Positions 17,457 to 24,955 of a stretch of 64,000 nucleotides of DNA are shown piece by piece. A program made the translations under genes and the position numbers. The notes under the pieces were generated by a model that made no database searches, was not told where the DNA came from, and worked only from the letters and a program-made list of their open reading frames with translations. The stretch comes from Haloactinomyces albus (GTDB lineage: Bacteria; Actinomycetota; Actinomycetes; Mycobacteriales; Pseudonocardiaceae): assembly GCF_031458135.1 (NCBI RefSeq), contig NZ_JAVDXW010000001.1:1-64000 (forward strand), given 5' to 3'. Position 1 is the stretch's first letter, and each line of letters opens with the position of its first letter.

Positions 17457-18458
17457 CTACGGGGTGGCGAAGAAGGAGACGAAACCGGTCTGGCGGCCGT
17501 CGTGGCCGATGATGTGCCCGAGCCGTTTGGCGAAACGGGGCGTGATCCATCGGTCGAGGACGCGGGTGCCCGAAAACTGCGTGGCAAGCAGTGTTTCGAA
17601 CTGGTCCAGATCTTCGAGGCGGTGCAACCACACCTGGGCGACGAGATTGGCCTCGCTGCCGATGGTGGCGCAGAGCCGGATCTGCGGGAGGCGGGCGATC
17701 GCGGCTGCCACTGTCCGCAGGTCCTGCTGCGGGACGTCGAGCCACAGCGTCGCCGCGACCCGCCAGCCGGCGATGTAGTGAGCGACATCGCAGCGTATCG
17801 AGGTGAATTTCGAGTCGACGAGTCGCTCGAGCCACCGGCTTGCCGTGCTCACCGAGCATCCGAGTTGTTCGGCCACGGCCGAAGCCGGGAGCCGGGCGTC
17901 GGGTCCGAGTATTTTCAACAGTTCGAGATCCCGGGTGTTCGGCCGTGCTCGGCCCTCGCGGGCGGAGGCCGGAGTGAGCTCACGCTGCTGCTGCGGGGAG
18001 AGTGCGTTCAGACGCCAGCTGGAGCCTTCGCGGATCACGGAACGGAAGAAGTGCGTGCGGGTCGCCCGGATACCGTCGATCGTGGCGATGGAGGTGACGA
18101 CATCGTTGTCGAGATCGGCGATGCTCGGTGCCCGCATGGTCAGCATCAGATCGCGACGCCCGGATGTGGCATCGATATTCCACACGGCGGCTCTGCGCAT
18201 CAGGTGGTCCATGACCGCCTGGCGCCAGCCGGGCAAGCACTCGACCTCGACGAGCGCTCCGGCTTCCCAAGCATGCCCCGTCCAGTCCTTGGTGTTGGAC
18301 GGATAGCAGCTGAACCACGCCAGACCTTGCCTGCTCAACCGTGCCCAGCGGCGGGTCAGGGTTGACGCGTCGACATCGAGGATACGGGCAAGCCGCGCCC
18401 AGGTGACACGTGGCTGGAGTTGCAACGCGTGCACCAGGGCCAGATCCGTCTCGTCCAT
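17457..18458 (-). CDS. Double-module Lrp/AsnC-family regulator
   Basis: A 333-residue protein, about twice the usual Lrp length. Module 1 has a helix-turn-helix, VTWARLARILDVDASTLTRR (about 15-45), and a ligand-sensing region; module 2 repeats it with DARLPASAVAEQLGCSVSTA then SRWLERLVDSKF (about 180-220), followed by another alpha/beta RAM-like region (TLWLDVPQQDLRTVAAAIAR). The start at 18458 (MDETDLALVHALQLQ) is typical of Lrp proteins; the longer upstream frame lacks a binding site. It is divergent from the DUF5058/M20 operon and probably regulates it with an amino-acid-like effector. Confidence 0.88.
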   Translation of the reverse strand: MDETDLALVHALQLQPRVTWARLARILDVDASTLTRRWARLSRQGLAWFSCYPSNTKDWTGHAWEAGALVEVECLPGWRQAVMDHLMRRAAVWNIDATSGRRDLMLTMRAPSIADLDNDVVTSIATIDGIRATRTHFFRSVIREGSSWRLNALSPQQQRELTPASAREGRARPNTRDLELLKILGPDARLPASAVAEQLGCSVSTASRWLERLVDSKFTSIRCDVAHYIAGWRVAATLWLDVPQQDLRTVAAAIARLPQIRLCATIGSEANLVAQVWLHRLEDLDQFETLLATQFSGTRVLDRWITPRFAKRLGHIIGHDGRQTGFVSFFATP

Positions 18459-18496
18459 GGTCGAATATTCCTGCACCGCGCATATCCCAGTGGAAT

Positions 18497-18517
18497 CTTC
18501 CTGCGATCGCAAGGAAG
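18497..18517. promoter_or_regulatory. Near-palindrome in the Lrp/DUF5058 divergent promoter
   Basis: CTTCCT-GCGATCGC-AAGGAAG: perfect 8-bp centre with arms offset by one base. It lies between starts at 18458 and 18604 and is a plausible Lrp binding site. Confidence 0.45.
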
Positions 18518-18603
18518 GAAACGGCATTTTCGGCATGCTGCCCGGAACCGTTTCGGGCAGCACCCACCGGCGCGCCCCACCAACCCACTACCGGAGGTCG
18601 CAG

Positions 18604-19302
18604 GTGAACACTCCAGGTATCGCGAGCTCGCCGATCCTGTGGATCGCCTCGCTCGGTGTCTTTGTCGTGATCGTGGTGCAGTCCTTCGCCTACTTGCGCG
18701 CTGCCCGCCGGGCGGCACCGGCGGTGGGGATGAGCCGCACCGAGCTCGTGGGGGCCTTCCGGACGGGGGCCTTTTCCGCGCTGGGCCCGTCACTGGCTGT
18801 GGTGTTCATCGCGATCAGTCTGTTGCCGGTGTTCGGCACACCCGCTGTTCTGCTGCGGATCGGGTTGATCGGCTCGGCCGCTTTCGAGGTGGTTTCCGCG
18901 CAGACCGCCGCCGGAACCCTCGGGGTCGAGCTCGGGGGTTCCGGCTACGACAACGGGGTGTTTGCGCTGGTGTTTTTCACGATGAGTCTCGGTGGCGCGG
19001 CCTGGATGCTCAGTACGTTGCTCTGTACGCCGATGCTTCGGCGCGCCGACCGCAGGGTCCGCCGGATGAACCCGGTTGTGATGACGATCGTGCCGAGCGC
19101 GGCGATGATCGCCGCGTTTTGTTACCTGGGGTTGGAGAAAGTGCAAACGTCGCACATCCACCTGATCACCTACGCCACCGGAGCCGCCGTCATGGCCGGT
19201 CTCCGTGTCGCCGCCGCGCGGCTGACGGTGCAATGGATCAAGGAATGGTCGGTGGGCATCGCCATGGCCGCGGCCCTGGTCGCGGCCGGCATCGCGCTGT
19301 GA
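18604..19302 (+). CDS. DUF5058-like integral membrane protein
   Basis: A 232-residue protein with about six membrane helices, starting VNTPGIASSPILWIASLGVF after a clear GGAGGT. The SFAYLRAARRAAPAVGMSRT loop and ALGPSLAVVFIAISLLPVFG helix fit my recollection of the DUF5058 family, which has no assigned function. It is the first gene of a three-gene operon with a second membrane protein and an M20 amidohydrolase. I infer that the two membrane proteins form a small transporter for the amidohydrolase substrate; that is a hypothesis. Spacing to the next start is 123 bases, filled by a ribosome binding site GAAGGAG near its end. Confidence 0.75.
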   Translation: MNTPGIASSPILWIASLGVFVVIVVQSFAYLRAARRAAPAVGMSRTELVGAFRTGAFSALGPSLAVVFIAISLLPVFGTPAVLLRIGLIGSAAFEVVSAQTAAGTLGVELGGSGYDNGVFALVFFTMSLGGAAWMLSTLLCTPMLRRADRRVRRMNPVVMTIVPSAAMIAAFCYLGLEKVQTSHIHLITYATGAAVMAGLRVAAARLTVQWIKEWSVGIAMAAALVAAGIAL

Positions 19303-19425
19303 GCCCGGTGCCCGGTTGGGCATCGAACGGCTGCGACCACGGTGCGGTTTCTGCGGCCCGGCCGCGTGCTGTCCCTGCGTGAGTCTTTCCGGTTCCGCAC
19401 GGCGTTTTCCGAAGGAGCAATCCCC

Positions 19426-20136
19426 ATGTCTTCCGATCCGGTCGTTCTTTTCCGCCGCACCACCTCCCGATGGGGACAGGGCACGATGCTCGCCGGGCTC
19501 GTGATCTCGCTGGCGGGCCCGATGTATCTGATGTTCGGCCTGGGATACTGGCCCGGATTCGCTGCGGTGCTGCAGGCGTGGGGCGCCCTGGCCGCCGTCT
19601 TCGGGGTGTTGTGGATCGTCGAGCCGATCACGTACTACCCGATGCTCGGTCCCGCATCGACCTACCAGGCGTTCATGATCGGCAATATCTCCAACAAGCT
19701 GTTGCCCTCGGCGATGGCGGCGCAGAATGCCGTCGGTACCGAGCAGGGCACGGCCAAGGCCGAGATCACCACCGTCATGGCCATCATCGGTGCGGCCACG
19801 GTGCATCTGGTGTCGCTGCTGGTGTTCGTGGGGTTCCTGGGCAGCTGGGTGGTGTCGCTGATCCCGGCGTCGGTGCAGCAGGTCTTCGACTACGTCGTGC
19901 CCGCGATTTTGGGGCCGGTGTTCATCCAGGCGGTCATGGCCGCACGGCAGCGGCGCACCGTGCTGATCGCGCTCCTGTGCGGTGCCGCGGGAAGTTTCGT
20001 GCTGGTTCCGCTCGTGCCCTCGACCTCCGTCTACGCCATGGCCGTGTGCGCCATCGCGTCCGTGCTGCTGTCCGTGCTGCTGCGCGACACGGCCGAATCC
20101 GCCGCTGAAAACGACAAGAGCGAGGTATCCGCATGA
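19426..20136 (+). CDS. Integral membrane protein, partner of the DUF5058-like protein
   Basis: A 236-residue protein with six or seven hydrophobic helices (for example WGQGTMLAGLVISLAGPMYL and VHLVSLLVFVGFLGSWVVSL). A conserved-looking polar loop, GPASTYQAFMIGNISNKLLP then SAMAAQNAVGTEQGTAKAE, contains Asn/Gln/Thr residues that could line a substrate path. It does not look like any named transporter family to me. Preceded by GAAGGAG, and its stop overlaps the next ATG by four bases, tying it to the amidohydrolase. Similar size and the operon suggest a heteromeric transporter with the preceding gene. Confidence 0.7.
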   Translation: MSSDPVVLFRRTTSRWGQGTMLAGLVISLAGPMYLMFGLGYWPGFAAVLQAWGALAAVFGVLWIVEPITYYPMLGPASTYQAFMIGNISNKLLPSAMAAQNAVGTEQGTAKAEITTVMAIIGAATVHLVSLLVFVGFLGSWVVSLIPASVQQVFDYVVPAILGPVFIQAVMAARQRRTVLIALLCGAAGSFVLVPLVPSTSVYAMAVCAIASVLLSVLLRDTAESAAENDKSEVSA

Positions 20137-21431
20137 CATTGTCCGAGACCACGGAGAGCACCACGGCAGGCACGGTCCTCGCTGGCCTGGAGGAGCTGCG
20201 CACCGATCTGCACGGCCTCTACCGGCATCTGCACGCCCATCCGGAGCTGTCGATGCAGGAGCACGAGACCGCACGGCTGATCGAATCGCACCTGGAGGAA
20301 CTCCATATCCCGACTTTCCGGTGCGGTGCGACCGGCGTCGTCGGAGTCCTCGAGAACGGCCCGGGCCCGGTCGTGGCATTCCGCGCCGACACCGACGCGT
20401 TGCCGATCGTCGAGCAGACCGGACTCGACTACGCCTCGACGGCGACCGGAGTGCTGCCGGACGGCACCGAAACACCGGTCATGCACGGGTGCGGCCACGA
20501 CACGCACACGGCATCGCTGCTGATCAGCGCCACACTGCTGGAGCGGTCACGGCACGCCTGGACCGGGACGATCGTGCTGATCTTCCAGCCGGGTGAGGAG
20601 ACCGCCACAGGCGCCCGGGCGATGGTCGACGACGGGCTCTGGGACCGTGCTCCGCATCCCGAGGTCATCCTGGGCCAGCACGTCGGCCCGGGGCCTGCGG
20701 GGGCCGTGCAGTATCGGCACGGAACCGCAGCCTCGATGGCCGACTCGTGGCAGGTGACGATGTTCGGCCGTGGTGCACACGGCTCCCAACCGCACCTGTC
20801 CATCGACCCGATCGTGCAGGTGGCCTGCACGATCACGCGGATCCAGACCGTTGCCGCACGCGAGGTCGACCCGATGGACTCGGCCGTGGTGACGATCGGG
20901 CGGATCGCCGGTGGGATGAAGGAAAACATCATCCCCGACTCGGCGATGTTCACCCTCAACGTGCGCACCTTCGACGAGCGGGTGCGCCGGCGGGTCCTCG
21001 ATTCACTGCAGCGCATCATCACGGCCGAAGCCACCGCATCCGGCGCTCCCGAGCCGCTGGTCACCGAGCTCTCCCGATTCCCACGGCTGGTCAACGACGA
21101 GACCACCACAGTCCGGACGATGGCGGCACTCGGCGAGTTCTGGGGCAGCGACAGCATCAGCGAGGGGCAACTGTTGATGGGCAGCGAGGACTTCGGGCTG
21201 CTGGCCGAGGCGATCGACGTCCCGTACTGCTTCTGGTTCATCGGTGGCACCGAGCCCGAGCTGCATGCCAAGGCCGAGGCCGAGGCCGAGGCCGAGGCCG
21301 AGGCCGAGGGGACGATCTCGACCACCGTGGCCGGCAACCACTCACCCTTCTTCGCTCCCGAGCCCGAGCCGACGCTGTCGCGCATGGTCGAGGCAGCCGT
21401 CGTCGGCATGTTGACGTTCCTGCAGAACTGA
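20133..21431 (+). CDS. M20-family amidohydrolase (hippurate/IAA-amino-acid hydrolase type)
   Basis: A 432-residue metallo-amidohydrolase. Metal ligands and catalytic Glu are in HGCGHDTHTASLL, FQPGEETATGARAMVDDG and LGQHVG. The dimerisation domain begins near ADSWQVTMFGRGAHGSQPHL. Length and motif spacing fit the M20D group, which removes acyl groups from N-acyl amino acids. An unusual hydrophilic run of six Ala-Glu pairs, encoded by six GCCGAG hexamers (21273-21308), sits at about residues 381-392 before the last ligand region. It is coupled by a 4-base overlap to two membrane proteins, and together they look like an uptake-and-hydrolysis unit under Lrp control. Confidence 0.92.
   Translation: MTLSETTESTTAGTVLAGLEELRTDLHGLYRHLHAHPELSMQEHETARLIESHLEELHIPTFRCGATGVVGVLENGPGPVVAFRADTDALPIVEQTGLDYASTATGVLPDGTETPVMHGCGHDTHTASLLISATLLERSRHAWTGTIVLIFQPGEETATGARAMVDDGLWDRAPHPEVILGQHVGPGPAGAVQYRHGTAASMADSWQVTMFGRGAHGSQPHLSIDPIVQVACTITRIQTVAAREVDPMDSAVVTIGRIAGGMKENIIPDSAMFTLNVRTFDERVRRRVLDSLQRIITAEATASGAPEPLVTELSRFPRLVNDETTTVRTMAALGEFWGSDSISEGQLLMGSEDFGLLAEAIDVPYCFWFIGGTEPELHAKAEAEAEAEAEAEGTISTTVAGNHSPFFAPEPEPTLSRMVEAAVVGMLTFLQN
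21273..21308 (+). repeat. (GCCGAG)6 microsatellite inside the M20 gene
   Basis: Six exact hexamer copies encoding (Ala-Glu)6, preceded by a variant GCCAAG. Slippage would change length in-frame by two residues per unit. Confidence 0.95.
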
Positions 21432-21606
21432 AGGGGTTGTCGGTCCCCTGGCCGGGGGCGGCAACCGTGCTGGTTTCTCGTGGCCCGAGGCGAGTGGGTG
21501 AGCGCAGTAAGGATGCTCGGCCGAGCCGGTTCCCGCCCGGGTCATCGGGTTTTCCCCGGCAGCCTGCTTCGACCCGGCGGAGCTGCTATCGAGGTTTTCT
21601 CGTCGG

Positions 21607-21789
21607 TCAGGTCGGCGTGGGCGTGGCCTGTTTGAATTCTCGCCACGTCAACAACGTCGCGGCGGCCAGTGCGATGAACCAGACGATTTGCAGGGCCGTC
21701 GATTCCCCGGCCACGGGTACTCCGGTGACGATCACGAGCATCGACAGCAGCTCGATCATCCCGTACTGGGACTGCTCTGTCTCGATCAT
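21607..21789 (-). CDS. Small membrane protein (60 aa)
   Basis: Unrecognised. MIETEQSQYGMIELLSMLVI then a VPVAGESTALQIVWFIALAA helix and a short basic end. Two hydrophobic segments separated by a short loop suggest a hairpin in the membrane. AGGAG lies just upstream of the ATG. It follows the 71-residue protein by 16 bases on the same strand, so the two form a small operon behind the M20 gene, antisense to it. Confidence 0.6.
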   Translation of the reverse strand: MIETEQSQYGMIELLSMLVIVTGVPVAGESTALQIVWFIALAAATLLTWREFKQATPTPT

Positions 21790-21805
21790 CGGCTCCTCAT
21801 AGGGC

Positions 21806-22021
21806 TCAGGAGGGCACGACGGGCGCGAGCCAGCCGTCCTTGGTGATGGCCCACTCGGCGCTGCGCCTCCAGCCGGTGACACGCAAGTTCCTGTCGACGT
21901 GATTCGAGTGGCATGTCGACGACAACGGCACGTCCGTGATGGGAGCGCCCTGGTCATCGCAGACGACGATGCGGGGTGCTCGGCCTGCGCTGACGGTCAG
22001 CAGGTGTGCGGTGTTGGTCAT
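21806..22021 (-). CDS. Small hypothetical protein (71 aa)
   Basis: Unrecognised soluble protein: MTNTAHLLTVSAGRAPRIVV, then a VTGWRRSAEWAITKDGWLAP end with three Trp residues. GGGAG lies 12 bases upstream of the ATG. It precedes the 60-residue membrane protein. Two cysteines (VVCDDQG, SSTCHSN) are present. Function unknown. Confidence 0.5.
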   Translation of the reverse strand: MTNTAHLLTVSAGRAPRIVVCDDQGAPITDVPLSSTCHSNHVDRNLRVTGWRRSAEWAITKDGWLAPVVPS

Positions 22022-22297
22022 TCTGCTCGATGTCTCCCTTCCCGAGGCGTGCCGGTGTGGCGCAAGTTGGTGTGGTGGCATCGCGATACCCATACACACC
22101 GGTGCGTATGCCGCGGACGGCACACCGATCCGGCTGTGCTCGCTGCGCCTCGAAGGCGAGTTGTGCCGGTTGGTCCCGCCGGAGACCGAACGTCGCAGGA
22201 TCTGTGCCCGGGGCCGGCCGGGCAGCGGTTTGCTGTGTCACCGCCGTACTACGAGAAGGTTTCATCTCAAGTGAGGATGTTGAGCCTACGGGGTAAC

Positions 22298-22309
22298 ATT
22301 GTCGACAAT
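22298..22309. promoter_or_regulatory. GntR-type operator copy 2
   Basis: Perfect 12-bp palindrome ATTGTCGACAAT, 152 bases upstream of the GntR gene at 22461. The two other copies differ only in the centre. Likely autoregulatory site. Confidence 0.75.
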
Positions 22310-22460
22310 CGACCGACATCGGTGCTTGCGTGGGTGGGCCGGTCATCGCCATGCCCACGAGGGCGTGGCAGCGCTGTTGCGGCGCGGGTGGCCCGGGAAG
22401 GCCGCCGCCGGGACATCAGGGGAGACAACACAGCGCCCCGCATTGAGGAGATGGTGAAAC

Positions 22461-23150
22461 GTGCTCGGAATCGACGAGCAGAATCAGCCCGGTGAGTTGG
22501 AGCCGGTCCAGCGCAAATCCACGGCGGCGATCGTGGCCGACCAGCTGCGGTCGGCGATCATGTACGGCTCGCTGCCACCGGGCAGTCAGATGGGTGAGGC
22601 GGATCTGGCCACCCGGCTGGGAGTCAGCCGAGGCCCGCTGCGGGAGGCGATGCAGCGTCTGGTGCAGGAAGGCCTGCTCCACAGCGAACCGCACCGGGGT
22701 CTGTTCGTGACCACGATGGATGCCGAGGATATCCGCGATCTCTACACTGCGCGGCTGGCGGTGGAACGAGCCGCCTGTGAACGCATCATCCGGGATCACC
22801 GGGTGGAGGCGGTGGCCGAGTTGACCGCTGCCCACGCCCGGATGGTCTCGGCGGCGACCACCGGCGACCGCAGCGAGCTCACCGATGCCGACCAGGAGTT
22901 CCACGAGACGCTGGTGCGAGGCTCGCACAGCCCGCGGCTGCAGCGGATGGCCCGGACACTGCTGGTGGAAAAGCGGATGTGTCTGACCGCGCTGCAGGAC
23001 AAGTACCCGGCCGATGCGCAGGCCCTCATCGATGAGCACCGCGGTCTGGTGGAGGCGGTCGAGGCCGGTGACGAGCCGTTGCTGCTGTCGCGGCTGGAGG
23101 CACACATGAACGACGCGCTGGACCGTCTCAACGGTTCCCTGGCCGAGTAG
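22461..23150 (+). CDS. GntR/FadR-family regulator (FCD domain), proposed master of the island regulon
   Basis: A 229-residue regulator. The winged helix-turn-helix at about 20-85 includes VADQLRSAIMYGSLPPGSQM, GEADLATRLGVSRGPLREAM and QRLVQEGLLHSEPHRGLFVT. The FCD domain has metal-ligand residues in DADQEFHETLVRGSHSPRLQ and in IDEHRGLVEAVEAGD and LEAHMNDAL. GTG start after GAGGAGATG. It has an ATTGTCGACAAT palindrome in its own promoter, and the same palindrome lies before the dehydrogenase/amidase operon and in the ALDH/aminotransferase divergent promoter. FadR-class proteins bind such sites, so this gene is the best candidate regulator. Confidence 0.92.
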   Translation: MLGIDEQNQPGELEPVQRKSTAAIVADQLRSAIMYGSLPPGSQMGEADLATRLGVSRGPLREAMQRLVQEGLLHSEPHRGLFVTTMDAEDIRDLYTARLAVERAACERIIRDHRVEAVAELTAAHARMVSAATTGDRSELTDADQEFHETLVRGSHSPRLQRMARTLLVEKRMCLTALQDKYPADAQALIDEHRGLVEAVEAGDEPLLLSRLEAHMNDALDRLNGSLAE

Positions 23151-23266
23151 GACGGCAAGACGTCTGCTTACCTGTCGAGGCAGGCGGTGATGTCGTGCCT
23201 GCGCGACACGCTGCGCGAGCTGCCTATGCCGAGTCGAGCAAACCCGGACGGCACGCGCAGCAAGTC

Positions 23267-23307
23267 CGGTTCGGGCTGCCCACGCTGGGCAGGGGCAGCC
23301 CGAACCG
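23267..23307. terminator. Bidirectional intrinsic-type terminator
   Basis: Perfect 15-bp stem (23267-23281 CGGTTCGGGCTGCCC with 23293-23307), 11-nt loop, in the gap between the convergent GntR and ALDH genes. No long T-run follows, as is usual in actinobacteria. Confidence 0.75.
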
Positions 23308-23318
23308 AGTCGGTGGCT

Positions 23319-24803
23319 TCACACACCACCGACGGCGACGTACTTGGTCTCCAGAAATTCCTCGATGCCGACCTTGCCGCCTTCGCGGCCCAACCCGGAG
23401 TGCTTGACCCCGCCGAACGGAGCCGCCGGATTGGACACCACACCCTGGTTGAGCCCGACCATGCCGGTCTCCAGAGCTTCCGAGACTCGAATCCCCCGAT
23501 GGAGATCCTGGGTGTAGACGTAGCTGACCAGGCCGTATTCGGTGTTGTTGGCCTCGTCGAGCACGGCCTGCTCATCGGTGAAGGTGGTGATCGCCGCCAC
23601 CGGCCCGAAGATCTCCTCGCGGGTCAATCGAGCGTCGGCGGGCACGCCGGTCAGCACGGTCGGGGGGTAGAAGTGGCCCTGGCCTTCGCCGCGTCGACCG
23701 CCGAGGACGACCTCGGCGCCGCGTTCGACGGCGTCGGTGACCAGCTCGGTGACCTTGTCGCACTGGTCGGCATCGATGAGGGGGCCGACCTCGATGTCGT
23801 CACTGACGCCCCGGCCGATCCGCAGGCTGCGCATCCGGTCGGTGAGTTTGCGGGAGAACTCCTCGGCGACGTCGGCGTGCACGTAGAAGCGGTTGGCCGC
23901 CGTGCACGCCTCCCCGATGTTGCGCATCTTGGCCAGCATCGCGCCGTCGACGGCGGCATCGACATCGGCGTCGGCGAAGACGAGGAACGGGGCGTTGCCG
24001 CCGAGTTCCATGGACGTCTTCAAGACCTGCTCGGCCGATTGCTCGATGAGCCTGCGGCCGACTGCGGTGGAGCCGGTGAAGGTGAGTTTGCGGGCGCGCG
24101 GATCGCGGATGACCGGTTCCATCACCCGGCCCGCGCTCTGGGAGGTGATGATATTGAGGACCCCGTCGGGCAGGCCCGCCTCGCTGAGGATGGCAGCCAG
24201 AGCCAGCATGGTCAGCGGAGTTTGGTGAGCGGGTTTGAGCACCATCGTGCAGCCGGCGGCGATGGCGGGGCCGATCTTGCGGGTGCCCATGGCCATGGGG
24301 AAGTTCCACGGGGTGATCATCACCGCCGGGCCGACCGGTTGGCGCATCACCAAAAACCGGCCCTTGCCGTTGGGGGCGACCGCATAGTCGCCGTCGATGC
24401 GCACGGCCTCCTCGGCGAACCACCGGAAGAACTCGGCGGCATAGGTGATTTCGGCGCGGGATTCGGCCAGCGGCTTGCCCATTTCCAGGGTCATCAGCAG
24501 CGACAGATCCTCGTGGCGGGCGGTGATGAGTTCGAACGCCCGCCGCAGGATCTCCCCGCGCTGACGGGGCGGGTGCTGGGCCCAGTCGTGCTGGGCCTGG
24601 TCGGCGGCGGCCAGCGCGGCCAGCCCGTCGTCGGCGTCGGCGTCGGCGACCGTGCACAGCGTCCGGCCGGTGGCGGGGTCCTCGACGTCGTAGGTGCGGT
24701 CCTGGCCGGCCGAGCACCATTTCCCGCCGATGAACAGTTGTTTGGGGGCAGCCTCGACGACGGTGGTTTCCCGGGGGTGGGATGGCTGTTCGTGCGCGCT
24801 CAT
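23319..24803 (-). CDS. gabD: Succinate-semialdehyde-type aldehyde dehydrogenase
   Basis: A 494-residue NAD(P)-dependent aldehyde dehydrogenase. The cofactor-domain GNAPFLV and MELGG (general-base Glu), the catalytic Cys in NIGEACTAANRFYVHADVAE, and the EEIFGPVAAITTF end of the cofactor domain are all present. The early TLEMGKPLAESRAEITYAAE and VMITPWNFPMAMGTRKIGPA stretches match GabD. ATG 24803 after AAGAAGG. It is divergent from a class III aminotransferase, with the third ATTGTCAACAAT copy between them. Together they would convert a 4-amino acid to a semialdehyde and then to the diacid. Confidence 0.92.
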   Translation of the reverse strand: MSAHEQPSHPRETTVVEAAPKQLFIGGKWCSAGQDRTYDVEDPATGRTLCTVADADADDGLAALAAADQAQHDWAQHPPRQRGEILRRAFELITARHEDLSLLMTLEMGKPLAESRAEITYAAEFFRWFAEEAVRIDGDYAVAPNGKGRFLVMRQPVGPAVMITPWNFPMAMGTRKIGPAIAAGCTMVLKPAHQTPLTMLALAAILSEAGLPDGVLNIITSQSAGRVMEPVIRDPRARKLTFTGSTAVGRRLIEQSAEQVLKTSMELGGNAPFLVFADADVDAAVDGAMLAKMRNIGEACTAANRFYVHADVAEEFSRKLTDRMRSLRIGRGVSDDIEVGPLIDADQCDKVTELVTDAVERGAEVVLGGRRGEGQGHFYPPTVLTGVPADARLTREEIFGPVAAITTFTDEQAVLDEANNTEYGLVSYVYTQDLHRGIRVSEALETGMVGLNQGVVSNPAAPFGGVKHSGLGREGGKVGIEEFLETKYVAVGGV

Positions 24804-24873
24804 GGTCGTGGGATGGCCCTTCTTGGCTCGGCGGTGGACAGGAAGCAACCGTGATGGTTGCATGTCAGCAGAA

Positions 24874-24885
24874 ATTGTCAACAAT
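24874..24885. promoter_or_regulatory. GntR-type operator copy 3
   Basis: ATTGTCAACAAT, identical to the core at 17327, midway between the divergent ALDH (24803) and aminotransferase (24956) starts. Confidence 0.8.
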
Positions 24886-24955
24886 CATACGGGTCGTGCG
24901 GTGGTGGGCTCGCGCGCTGGCGGCGCGGCCTGTCCGGGAAAGGTTGGAGTCGATC

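Noticed and set aside
21899-22274. Plus-strand open frames across 21.9-22.5 kb
   Set aside because: Antisense to the 71-residue gene and inconsistent in amino-acid composition; no start signal.
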